From Megascapheus bottae (taxonomy: Eukaryota > Chordata > Mammalia > Rodentia > Geomyidae), in contig JANJXV010000190.1 of NCBI GenBank assembly GCA_024803745.1, positions 620,001 to 684,000 on the forward strand: a DNA stretch of 64,000 bases, given 5' to 3'. Below are positions 28,101 to 40,100 of this stretch, in pieces. The stretch's first letter is position 1; every line of letters begins with the position of its first letter. The notes under the pieces were generated by a model that was not told the origin of the DNA, made no database searches, and worked only from the letters and a program-made list of their open reading frames with translations. The position numbers and the translations under genes are program-made.

Positions 28101-31100
28101 GTGGCTGGAAAAAGTGAGAGTGGAATCTAGTGCTCAGGTGCCTTTCTGAGCAGCAGCTTCCTAGCTGATGACGGCTCACTCTGGAAAGGCTCCTTGGAGA
28201 ATAATAGGCATTCTTGCAGCAAAGCACTGCCTGCTCTCTGCCTCCTCTCCTTCTCAAGGCCCACCTCCACTTTCGTTAAAGCTTCCCTCCAGATCATTGC
28301 CACCAATGACTCTGCCTCAGGGACTCTAGAACTCCATCCTGCGACCCAGGACCACAGAGGAGGCAGAACAAGCTGGTGAGAGCCTCTGCAGATTGTGCCC
28401 CATCTACCATCTAGAGTAAGTCAGACTACCATCTCGGGGCAGTGACATGCTAGCACACACCCCAGCAGCATTCCTCTGCCTTTGGGGACCTCCTTTTCCT
28501 GTCACTAACCAGCTCAACATCCTTTTCTGCACAATGTCTCATGGACTCTCAGAGCTGAAGCCAGCTGTCCTGCCCTTTACTGTGCTAGCTATTTGGACTT
28601 AACCTGTCCTAGCAGACTCAGCCTTCCTTTTGGGAACAGAGAAAGGTGACTAAAAGGGAGCTCACTCAGTAAACAAAGAAAATGAGCATCCACGTGCCTA
28701 GTTCACAGGCTGGGGGTATGGCTCAGTGGCAGAGCACTTACCTAGAGGCCTATGTATGGCCAGCAACATAACAGAAACAAAGACCCTGAACTCTTAAAGA
28801 CAGACAGAGCCTTCCTTACAGACTCATAGACATGTCCACTAAATGGCGCTGCACAGGCCAGTAAACAAATAGATCTCCAGAGCTAACTTACACCCACAAG
28901 ACTCCAAAGGCCAGGCCAGGCCAGGCCAGGCCAGGCCAGGCCAACAGGTTTTAGTGCAGCCACTTCAAAAAGAAGCTTATCTCTGCCTGCCCACGGCTCA
29001 GGACCCAGGCCCTGCGACTGAACCTTCCTTGCTACTTCAGGCTATCTGGCTTCACCGGACGGCGCACCTTTCACCAGCTTCCCATCCGCCGCACTCTTAC
29101 TGGACGTGGCCTCCTTCTTCCCGCCAGAGCCACCTCTTCCTCCTGCCTCAGCCGTGTCCGCAGGAGTACCGTCTTCCCCAGAGTCCCCGGGCTTCTCAGC
29201 AGCAGGTTCTGCAGGAGTCTCCTCGGATACCAACACCCCCTGGAGAGATAGACGCCCCACACACCGTCACACGGGGAGTCATGGGGACTGGTCAAGAGAG
29301 CATTCATCCCTGGGCGCCCTCCTGGCTACACAGAAGGCTGAGATCTGACAACTGAGGTTCAGAGCCAGCCTAGGCAAGAAAGTCCTTGAGACTCTTCTAT
29401 CTCCAATAAAAACTACTCTGAAAAACAATCCCAGGTCCAGTGCCGAGACTGAGTTCAAAGACCCAGGACTGGCACAAAAAAAGTAAATGAAAGAGTGGTA
29501 GTGGTGGTGGGGGCAGTCCTGGGGTCTGAACTCAGGGCCTGGGCATCCAAGGCTAGCACTCTCCCATCCGAGCACAACACCACTTCCAGCTTTCTCCATG
29601 TATGTGATACCGAGGAATTGAACCCAGGACTTCATGTGTGCTAGGGCAAGCACTCTACCACTAGGCCACACCCCCAGTGCTATTACTGCTTGACCAAAAG
29701 GCCATCAAGGTGCTATGAGTGAGGGCCTCGAGTGTGGTCGAGTGGTGGAGCGCTTGCCTAGCATGCGCGAAGCCCTGGGTTCAATTCCTCGGTACTACAT
29801 ACACAAAAGCCAGAAGTGGTGCTGTGGCTCAAGTGGTAGAGCGCTAGCCTAGCAAAAGCTTAAGGACAGTGCCTAGGCCCTGAGTCCTGCAGGACTGGCC
29901 AAAAAAAAAAAAAAAGAAAGTGGGGGGTGGGGGGAAAGGATACTATGAATGAATGGATTACTTCCATGGATCTAAACCAAATTTTACCTGAGAGGTAAGG
30001 AAAGTTAGAGACAGCATATGTCAGACACACAGCAGGTCTTAGTGTGGGTCCACTCATGCAAACATGGGGAGCATCTGAGATCAGAGCCTGCACCCTCCAG
30101 ACCATACCTGCGTCACGTCACCTCCCTCCTTCTGCAAGAAGAACTGCTTCTTAAACTCATAGTAAGCATTATACTGGTGCCATGGCTGAAGGAACTCAAA
30201 CCTGTGGACACAGAAAGAAACGAGGTCACTCAACACAAGTGTGCTAGTGAGTGTTTCCTGTGAGCTGCACCCCATACACAGCCAGACCAGGGCACGACTG
30301 TGCAGTCATTTCCTCAGTGACGTTATGCTGACCACCAGAGGCACAGAGCATAACCGGACTGTAAAAAGGTTTTGTCTCTATTTCTTTTCCAATGGACCCT
30401 GGACAGCCTGAGTTATACATGCACTTTCATCTAAGACGTTTTTAATTTAACAAGTGGAACAAAACCATTTTTAGCTGGGAGTCAGTACCCCGGGCCTCAA
30501 CGGCAGTTCAAAGCTAGACAAACAGGAAAGTCTTTGAGAATTAGCCTTGAGCACAAAAGCTCTGGGACAGCGAGCACCCAGGCCCTGAGTTCACACCCCA
30601 GAACCAGCACACACACACACACACACACACTTTAGGGCAAGCCCTCTGCAAGGAAGCCACACCCAGTGCAATGTTTCATGCTCGTCATCTCACCTTTGAT
30701 CGTTCTTGGCACGGACGCTGGTCTCAAATTTAAGGCCATTCCTAGCGACGTATTCTGCCAGCTTGTCAATCACAGGCTGAACATCAGGGGGTGGGGGGAT
30801 GATGGCGGCCACGGGGGCAAGCGCACTGTGGGGGAGAGGCCTGGTGAGTGGCGGGGGGGGGGGGAGGGGAGGAGGCGGGAGGGAGGGAGGGCAGCAGGGA
30901 GAAGCCTGGAGAGCAGCCACCTTGTGCTCAGGCCTCAGGCTGGCTGCTGAAGGGTCTTCTCACACACAGGAGTCATTGATAATACAGGGAAGAGGGAGGT
31001 ATCCCTCTTATGACAGTCCCTAAACACTAATACAGTCATTTCAGCAAGGAGGGTCCACAATGACAATGGGGGCTCAATCAGCAAGAGACTCTAAGTCAGA

Positions 31101-34100
31101 GAACAAATTTGCTTGTCTTTCTAACTAACGTGAGTGAAAACAACCAGGAACAAGAGTCACCCCCACCTGTTTCCCTCCCCTCAAGCTCCACCCCTGAGCT
31201 CCATCCCTCGTACACAGCTACTTTGTGAACATGGTCAGGAGGAGGACCGTTTCTGCACAAAGGTCTGCCGACTGTCAAGATGCCTACACGGGGGTCCTCT
31301 GGGGAGGGCACTCCGGTCCTCCCCTCACACTGGGAGCCTCAGCTGGTCTCACAGCATGGCCAGCAGGAGGCCTGGGAGCACCTTCACGACTGTGAGAGCT
31401 ATGTGTTCACCTGACCGTCAGCCGAGAGCTGCTCAGCTGGGGAGCCCGGCACTGCACCATCAACCAGCTGAGGAGCCGGGCACCGCACAATCCACGAGGC
31501 GTGTGTGTATCTCAGTGGCGGAGTGCTTGCTGAGCACATAGCACACACACAGCGCGCACGCACGCACACACCTTGTGGTGGTAGTGGTTGTGGTGGTCAC
31601 CTCACTGCTTGTTTCGGCTGTGGTGGGTGGGGGAGGTGGTGTGGTTCCAGGCGGTGGCGGGGCAGTGGTCGTCACCCCGGGGGAGCTGGACACGGTCACC
31701 CCGGCAGGAAGGGTGCTGTAGTAAGTGGCCACATCAATTCCTGGAGGAGGCGGTGCCAGGCAATAGGTGCCATCAGGTAACATGTAGTAGCTGTAGTACA
31801 CGGCAGCCACGCTTGCTGTAAGACACACAGTGATCAAATGCAGTGGTGCTTCCTCCGCCATTCCCAGGGACAAGGGAGAATGGAGGGTGCAGAGAGAGCC
31901 AAAGCAAGCAAACCCGAGCTCTTGCTCGAGCAGTTCCTGTGCTCCTGGCGGGACATGTGCAAATGTCCTCTCTCCAGGAGACAGCAGTGGCTCTCTTCTG
32001 CACACAGAAGCACACGGCACATGGGGTCAGCCACCCAGCTTCCTCGGCTGGGCATGCAACTCCATGCTCTCTAAAATCCTCCTTCTTCATCTGACTGTCC
32101 ACTGCCTGTAAAGCTTGTGTTCCCTGTCCCCACTGCAGCCCCATGCACAGAGGTGCTGTCTTCCTTTTGGAAGTCTGAGGGTCTCACAGCAATGCTGGGT
32201 GGAGAGCAGCCACAGTCCTGAAAGCCACCCATCCTTGCCCTGGAAAGTGTTCAAGGCCAGCATAAACCACAGAAGGTTCAACACTGAAACCCAGGGCCTT
32301 CGGGTCTAATCCTGTTGAAGAGAGGATGGGTTTTGTCTACCCAGGGGTGTAACCACCACCACTAGCAGCTCCTCCTCCTCCTCCTCAAGGACTGGCATAG
32401 ATTTCCCCCTGGAAGGATTCTGATCTAACCCAGCACAATGGCAAAGCTAGGCAGCCTTGCACAGGGCGTGGACTCTGGCCACCAGAGAGGTATGCTGATA
32501 TCTCAGCGGGACAGTGGCATCCTTTCCAGCACAAGCTGCCAGCAGTCCCTGCTGTTGATGACTGTCTAGGGAGACACACACACAGGGACCCCTTGGCTGT
32601 CCCTCAGCTCAGTGACTCACTAGACCCTGCACTCAGGGAAGCACATGTGAACCTTCAGAATCAGCACAGCCTTGGCAGACTCCACCTCATCTCATAGGAG
32701 CCCCAACACCACCCCTGTGGTCAGCCTGGATGACATTAGCCAGCGGGGAGGGGTTGACGGTGGAATGGGAGCTGCTCTGCTGCTCCTGAGGGCAGAGGTC
32801 GCGTCCTCTTCTCCTCTGTGATCCCTGCATTGAGCACACAGTGTTTACTGGACAAAATGATAGGATGGGGAAGTAGTGCTGTGGCTCAAGGGGTAGGGTG
32901 GTGGCCTGGAGCTGAAGAGCTCAGGGACAGCGCCCCGGCCCAGAGTTCAAGTCCCACAACTGACAAACACCCCCAAAATAAAAAAATGAAATGATAGGGT
33001 GGCTCAATTCAGGCTTTTATCATCAACACTGGCTACTCAACTATCAGCACAGGCTTTGTAAGACCATTACCCTGGAAGGAATAGAATTCCGATTCCTACC
33101 TTGAACAATCACACTGAAAAACCTTCCTTCTAAAGCCCCAGGCAAAACACCACTCAAGAGTAACAGCCAGGGACAGTGCTCAGACTGTGAGTTCAAGCCC
33201 AAGACTGGCAAAACAACAACAACAACAACAAAAAAAATCAACCATGCCCAGGTCACACCAGCCACAAGGGGCACAGGCCAGTTCCAGGGGGTACTGCCTG
33301 TGCCTCTTAACACAAGGCCCCAATGACAGAAGACGCCTTACTAGGTATGTTTAACAGTAATCTTTTCAAGAGGGATTCAGGCTGGCCCCTGACCCCTGGG
33401 CTCATAGGACCCTCCTGGCCTCCAGTCTTCTGAGAGGCTGGGAATATCGGTGCATATACCACCCTTGGAGAGTAGTTTCAAGACAAACTGACATGTCCTC
33501 ATGATAAATACACCGAACGAGCACAGCTAAGATCCCCCTACAGATGAACCAAAAAGAAATTCCAAGTGCTGATACTTCCTACAAAGTACAGTGGTATAGA
33601 GAACAGTGAAGCTGCTAAGGGCAAGAGGTTCACTCAAAGCTTCCTCCCATGCTCTGCAGTCGCTTACCATCTTGAGACAAAGAGGCGAAACCACCCCAAA
33701 GGAAGAGAATGGCCAAAAGCTCAGGACAGACACCTGCCAGGAAACAGTGACTGACGCTGTCCTGCTGGCCTCAGCCTCTGAAACCCTGCTGAGACGAAGA
33801 CGGAGATGATGGTCAACTAGGTCACACCAGAGACTGGAAATGTTTGTTCTGTCACTTACGTGCCTCTTCCTGCCCAGCTCTGTACGTGTACAGCTCCTGT
33901 CAGATGTCTGTCTTCAAGTCTGTTTATTTGGTGTACAAGGTGATCGGAATCTAACCTGTCTGGAGATAGGACCTAAGGCCTAAAACTCTGGTTTCCAGGG
34001 AGAAAGGAAGGTGGGGTTTTGTTTTCTTTCCATATGGGCTGGGAATGGAATACGGGACCCCGTGCATAGACCCACACCACCAAGCACTGTAAGTTATTTT

Positions 34101-37100
34101 TTCTGCATTTTTATTAGCAATGTGGGAGTGTGTCCTGCAGTATTTCTACACATGCATGTATCTCCACCATTCACCCAGCTACCTTCCTGTACTTATTCCC
34201 CCCCCCCCCAGTAGCCCCTATATGTTCAGGTCCATGCTTCCCCTGCCCTTTTTAGGTCTGTTTTCACATAGGAGAAATCATGGTTTTATCCAATTCTGGC
34301 TCTCCATCTATTTTCCTATTTTTCTTTATGACCAAAGAGAACTACATGGTGTAGGTGATAAGCTTATGTAGATCATATTTTTTCTGTTCACTCTACTGAG
34401 GAGTGTCCCGGCTGCACACAGCCTGGCTACTGCATACCACTGGCCATTCCTCCAGACGGACACCCAGAGTGGTAGATACAGAAGGGTCCTGAAGTAATTC
34501 CATTCTTAATTTGAGGAACCTCCAATAAACTCCCATACTGGACACATCATTTATTGTCACTCCATGCAGCATGTAAGGATCCCTTTCCAGGGAACAGTGC
34601 AGGGCCTGAGTCACACCTTTGGCTCTATGTTTTCTTGATGTGAACCATCTGAACTGGGACTTATATTTGCATTTCCTTTGTGGCTAAGAAACTTAACATT
34701 CAGGGAAGATACTTTTTTTTTTTTTGGTGTGAGTCATGGGGCTTGAACTCAGCCTGGATGCTGTCCCTGATCTCTTCAGTTCAAGACTACCACCCTACCC
34801 TCGAGTCAAGCCTCACTTCCCTTTTCTAGAGTTTAACTGCAGATAAAAGTCTCAGGTTCTTCTGTGCCCGGGCTAGCTTTGAAGCTGGCTTTGAACCTCG
34901 ATCTTCAGATCTCAGCCTACTGAATAGCTATTACAGGCGTGAGCCATCTCGCCTGGCAGGGAAGATACTTTATAAGGACCAATTTCATTTAGTTTCAGTG
35001 CCAAGTATAAAAATACAACTTAAAAAGCATCCATGATTATAACTTCTTAATGAGATCAAAATCTTTTTATTCTTCCACAAAGAGGTCTTTCAGGGCTGAA
35101 TTCTTGAGCTATGAAACAAATTTTTATTTGCAGTTCAGAAATTACTTCACTGTGATTTTAGACTACAGGTTCTTCTGTTGTGCTCAAGTAAAATGAAGTT
35201 TACTTCTATCTAATGCATGTATCTCTCTGGGGCAGTCTCTTAAAGGTCTGGTCCTCAGCCTGAGCTCTCCCTTCTCTCTGGTGACAAAAGGCCCCTTTGC
35301 TTTCCACCTTCTTAAAACTAAGGTTGCCAGTGCATTTTCTTCCTCACCTACCCTCTCTTCTTTTTCCTTCCTGATTTACAATGAAGCTGTTTTTAAAAAT
35401 GAAATGCCATAACAGAAAAGGCACATTTAAAAGACTACAAAAGAAGAAAAAAATTTAATGTAGTCACACAAGAAATGACTTAATTTTTACTCATGTCATT
35501 GTTAGAATAAAGCATTTTAAAGTTACAAAAACCAATATTTTAGCATTATTGCCTCCTGAATAATCTTTATTAGATTTTTTTATAAGAATTTATAGCTAAA
35601 CAGCAGAAGACAAATAATAAAAATTAAAGAGTTTAGAAATAGTTTACTGTAAGACTAAAAAAATGGAAAGGAACTGATCTTACGTATTTATATTTAAAGA
35701 GGTTCAAGGAAAAAAAAATTGTGTGTGCGTGTGTATATGTGCATGCGCACGCAGTCAATCCTTAGGCTTGAAATCAAGACCAGGCACTGTCCCTGAGAGT
35801 TTTTGGCAGCTTTTTTTTTTGCCAGTCCTGGGGCTTTAACTCAGGGCCTACACATGGTTCTTGGGCTTTCTCAAGGCTAGAGCTCTATCACTAGAGCCAC
35901 CGCACACTTCTGTTGTTTTTTTTTTTTTAAATGTGTGTGGTACCAAGGAATCGAACCTGGGTCTTCATGCATGCTAGGCAAGCACTCTACCACTAGGCCA
36001 AACTCCTGGCTCCCTAAGAGTTTTTGCTCAAGGCTAATGTTTTACCATTTGAGCCTCAGCTCCATTTCTGGCTTTTTGGTGGTTACATACAGTCTTATGG
36101 ACGTTCCTGCTAGGGGCTGGCTTCAAGACCCTCAAATCTCAGCCTTCCGAGTTAACTAGACTACAGGTGCAAGCCATAGGCACCTGGTTAGAAAAAAAAA
36201 TCTAGAATAAAAAGATGCTTTTCTTCCTGGGCTTCCATCATAGTAGAAAGTAAATAACAGAGAATGTCAGAGTGTGCCCTGGGACCAGTCAACACCAGAG
36301 GCACTGCAGCAGAGGTAGGGCAGATGTGGTCAGGCCAGGCTGTACACAGAAACAGGCTGAGAAAGCTCTGCTGAAATCACACATTAAAACCACAAGCCAG
36401 TCGGCACAGTAGCTTAGTTCACACCTGTAATCCTAGGTATTCTGGAGGCTGAGATCTGAGGATCATGGTTTGAAGCTAGCACCCAGCAACAAAGTCCATG
36501 AGACTTTTTTGCTCAAGGCTGAACAGTCCATGGACTTTACTGGCCAGGCTGGCTTCGAGTGGAGAGAAGAGCTGCGATCCTCAGACCTCAGCCTTCTGAG
36601 CAGCGAGGATTACAAGTGTGAGCCACTGGTGCCCAGCTCTATGAAACTCTCCCACTCTCCACCAACAAGGCAGATGTGGAAGTGTGACTCAAGTAGTGCA
36701 GCGCTAGACTTGAGCACAAAAGTCAGGGGCAGTCTCAGGCCCTGAGCTCAAATCCAAGGACTGGCACTTGCACACACAAGTATAAGCAAGTGGGCTGGGT
36801 GTTTGGCCTAGTGGTTAAAGTGCTTGCCTAGCATGCATGAAGACATGGGTCCGATTCCTCGGTACCACATACATAGAAAAAAGCCATAAATGCTGATGTG
36901 GCTCAAGTGGTAGAGCTCTAGCCTTGAGCAAAGGCCAAGGAAAGAGCTCAGGCCCTGAGTTCAAGGCCCAGGACTAGGGGGAAAAAAAAGTATACGCAAT
37001 GTATATTTGACAAGATTTAGAAAATGAAGAACTGGGCTGGGAGTGTGGCCTAATGGCAGAGTGCTTGCCTAGCATATAGGAAACCCTGGGTTGATTCCTT

Positions 37101-40100
37101 GGTATCACATATACAGAAAAGATGGGAAATGGTGCTATAGCTCAAATGGTAAAGCAGTAACCTTGAAAAAGCCCAAGGACAGTGCCCAGGTCCCAAGTTC
37201 AAGCTGCAAGACTGGCAGAAAAAAAGAAAAAAGAAAGAAAGGAAAAATGAAAAAAAGAAAATAAAAAACAGTACACTGGGGACTGGGAGTTTGGTCTGGT
37301 AGTAGAGTGCTTGCCTAGCATGCATGAACATGTAGGTTCAAGCCTATGCATCCTTCACATACATAGAAAAAGCTGGAAGTGGTGCTGTGGTTCAAGTAGT
37401 AAGTTCTAGCCTTGAGGAAAAAAAAAAGCCCAAGGACAGTGCTTAGGCCCTGAGTTCAAGCCCCAGGATTGGCAAACAAACAAACAAACAACAACAACAA
37501 CGAAGACAAAACCCAGCACCAGCACACTGGAAAAGATGAATGTAATGCTGTTCCCCTTGGAGTGGCCCAGGAGCGGATGTAGGAGTGTCTCAACCTTACC
37601 AATCTCAGTCAAGTCTGCCTGCTGAAGACAGGGTATCAGTTTTCCCTACGTCCTTCCCTCAGTGTATGAAGGAGGGAGGAGGAGGGAGACTGGCCCGCAT
37701 GTTCCCTAGGTCAGGGCAGGCATGGGTTGGGCCAGTCTTCAGGCTGAACGGAGCAAGCTACCCTCTCAGAACCAGAGGCTCTGAAGCTCATCCTGGGCCT
37801 GAGGCTGCCACGAGTCAAAAGGGCAGGCAGGCCTGGAGCCCTGGCATGCACCCTCAGGCCTGAGAGCCCTGGGTGTGTACACTCTCATGGTTTGGCTCTG
37901 GTTGCTGTCTGAAGATGCCGCGTCACAGAGCGGCCACCCTCTGCCTGTGTCATCCAACCTGGCTCTGCCTGCAGCACTGAACAAACAGGAAAAGGGAGGC
38001 TGCCTGTCAGAGAAGACACTTCCACCTCCCGCCCCTGCCCTCGCCGGCTTCCTCTCGTGAATGCCTATCTTGGACATGTGCTAGTCAGGTGCACTGCCCA
38101 CTCACATCCATTAGCTCCCTGTAGGGAGCCAAGAAGACCCAACTACTTCAAGTGACTGCTCGAACACATCAAGATTAATTGAAAAGATACAAGCATAGAA
38201 ATAAATGCACCGAGTAAGGATGACACATGCAGCCCTGCACTTGTGTCTTGATGGCTGCAATGGTGCGTATGCCCAGAACTTGCTCTCCAGCCCTTCCCTG
38301 CCCCCATCTCCAGGTCTAAACTCTTGTTCAGACTTTGTGTTCCCAGCTGGAGTCTACTACATGAACCATGCTTCCAGTTCTGACTGATGGCTAACTGGAA
38401 ATAAGAGTCTCAGTCTCCCTAGCCAGGTGCAGGGCGGTGGCTCACATCTGCCATCCTAGCTACTCAGGAGGCTGAGATCTGAGGATCACAGTTCAAAGCC
38501 AGCTAGCCCAGGCACTAAGAGTCCATGAGACTCTTATCTCCAATTAACCTCTAGATAACTGGAAGTGGTGCTGTGGCTCAAGGGCAGGGCAGGAGTCTTG
38601 AACTGAAGAGCTCAGGGACAGAACCCAGGCTCAGAGTTCAAGTCCCACAATCGACTGCCTGCCCCCCCAAAAAGGTCTCAGCCTCTCAAGTTGCTAGGAT
38701 TACAGGTGTGAGGTATGGGTACCCGGCTTTCTCTCTATTGTTAATAGCACTGTGTCCATCCAATTCTATTACAGCCTCACATTATCACAACACTGTGCTT
38801 ACACAGACCAGACCTTCCCTCTGTCCTCCCCACTCTTCTCAACAGGGCTGTGTCTTTGTTTAGGGCAGCCGTGTGTCCGGCTGCAGACAGGGAAGACCTT
38901 GGGATATTAGCCAATGATGGGCTAGAGAAAGCTATGGTGTGGCTTCTGGAATGTCACCAAGAGGGGCATCTTTGGCTGACACAACCTGTCTACCTTTGAC
39001 CCTATTCTTCCTTCCTAGAAGCTGACATTGGGTCATGGCAGCTCTCTGGTCACAAGTCCAGTCAAAGGGCTGACTTCTGGGCACTTCTTTCAAGGTGAAT
39101 CTGGCCAGTTGGCCAGTATGTCTTCATAAGTCAGAACACAGTCAGAGGGTCCTCACAAAGTCAGTATACACGCAGGGGATCCTCACAGATCAGAACACAG
39201 TCAGAGGGTCCTCACAAGTCATTATACACTCAGGGGATCCTCACAGATCAGAACACAGTCAAAGGGTCCTCACAAAGTCAGTATACACTCAGGGGAACCT
39301 CACAGATCAGAACACAGTCAAAGGGTCCTCACAAGTCATTATACACTCAGGGGATCCTCACAGATCAGAACACAGTCAGAGGGTCCTCACAAGTCAGTAT
39401 ACACTCAGGGGAACCTCACAGATCAGAACACAGTCAGAGGGTCCTCACAAGTCATTATACACTCAGGGGATCCTCACAGATCAGAACACAGTCAGAGGGT
39501 CCTCACAAGTCATTATACACTCAGGGGATCCTCACAGATCAGAACACAGTCAGAGGGTCCTCACAAGTCATTATACACTCAGGGGATCCTCACAGATCAG
39601 AACACAGTCAGAGGGTCCTCACAAGTCATTATACACTCAGGGGATCCTCACAGATCAGAACACAGTCAGAGGGTCCTCACAAGTCATTATACACTCAGGG
39701 GATCCTCACAGATCAGAACACAGTCAGGGGATCCTCACAAGTCATTATATACTCAGGGGATCCTCACAGATCAGAACACAGTCAGAGGGTCCTCACAAGT
39801 CATTATACACTCAGGGGATCCTCACAGATCAGAACACAGTCAGAGGGTCCTCACAAGTCAGTATACACTCAGGGGATCCTCACAGATCAGAACACAGTCA
39901 GAGGGTCCTCACAAGTCATTATACACTCAGGGGATCCTCACAGATCAGAACACAGTCAGGGGATCCTCACAAGTCATTATACACTCAGGGGATCCTCACA
40001 GATCAGAACACAGTCAGAGGGTCCTCACAAAGTCATTATACACTCAGGGGATCCTCACAGATCAGAACACAGTCAGAGGGTCCTCACAAGTCATTATACA

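Larger units (their letters stand above)
22070..29067 (-). other. SFSWAP intron 11
   Basis: 6998 bp. Apart from the SINEs listed at 23685-27620 and 28708, the stretches 22070-23660, 25930-27000 and 27620-28700 show nothing I recognise. An old ID-like fragment is possible at about 23060-23100. Confidence 0.75.

Noticed and set aside
36792..36870. tRNA-Ala-like gene within ID elements
   Set aside because: The A- and B-box-like sequences belong to SINE heads present in dozens of copies; cloverleaf pairing is not kept and A-rich tails follow.
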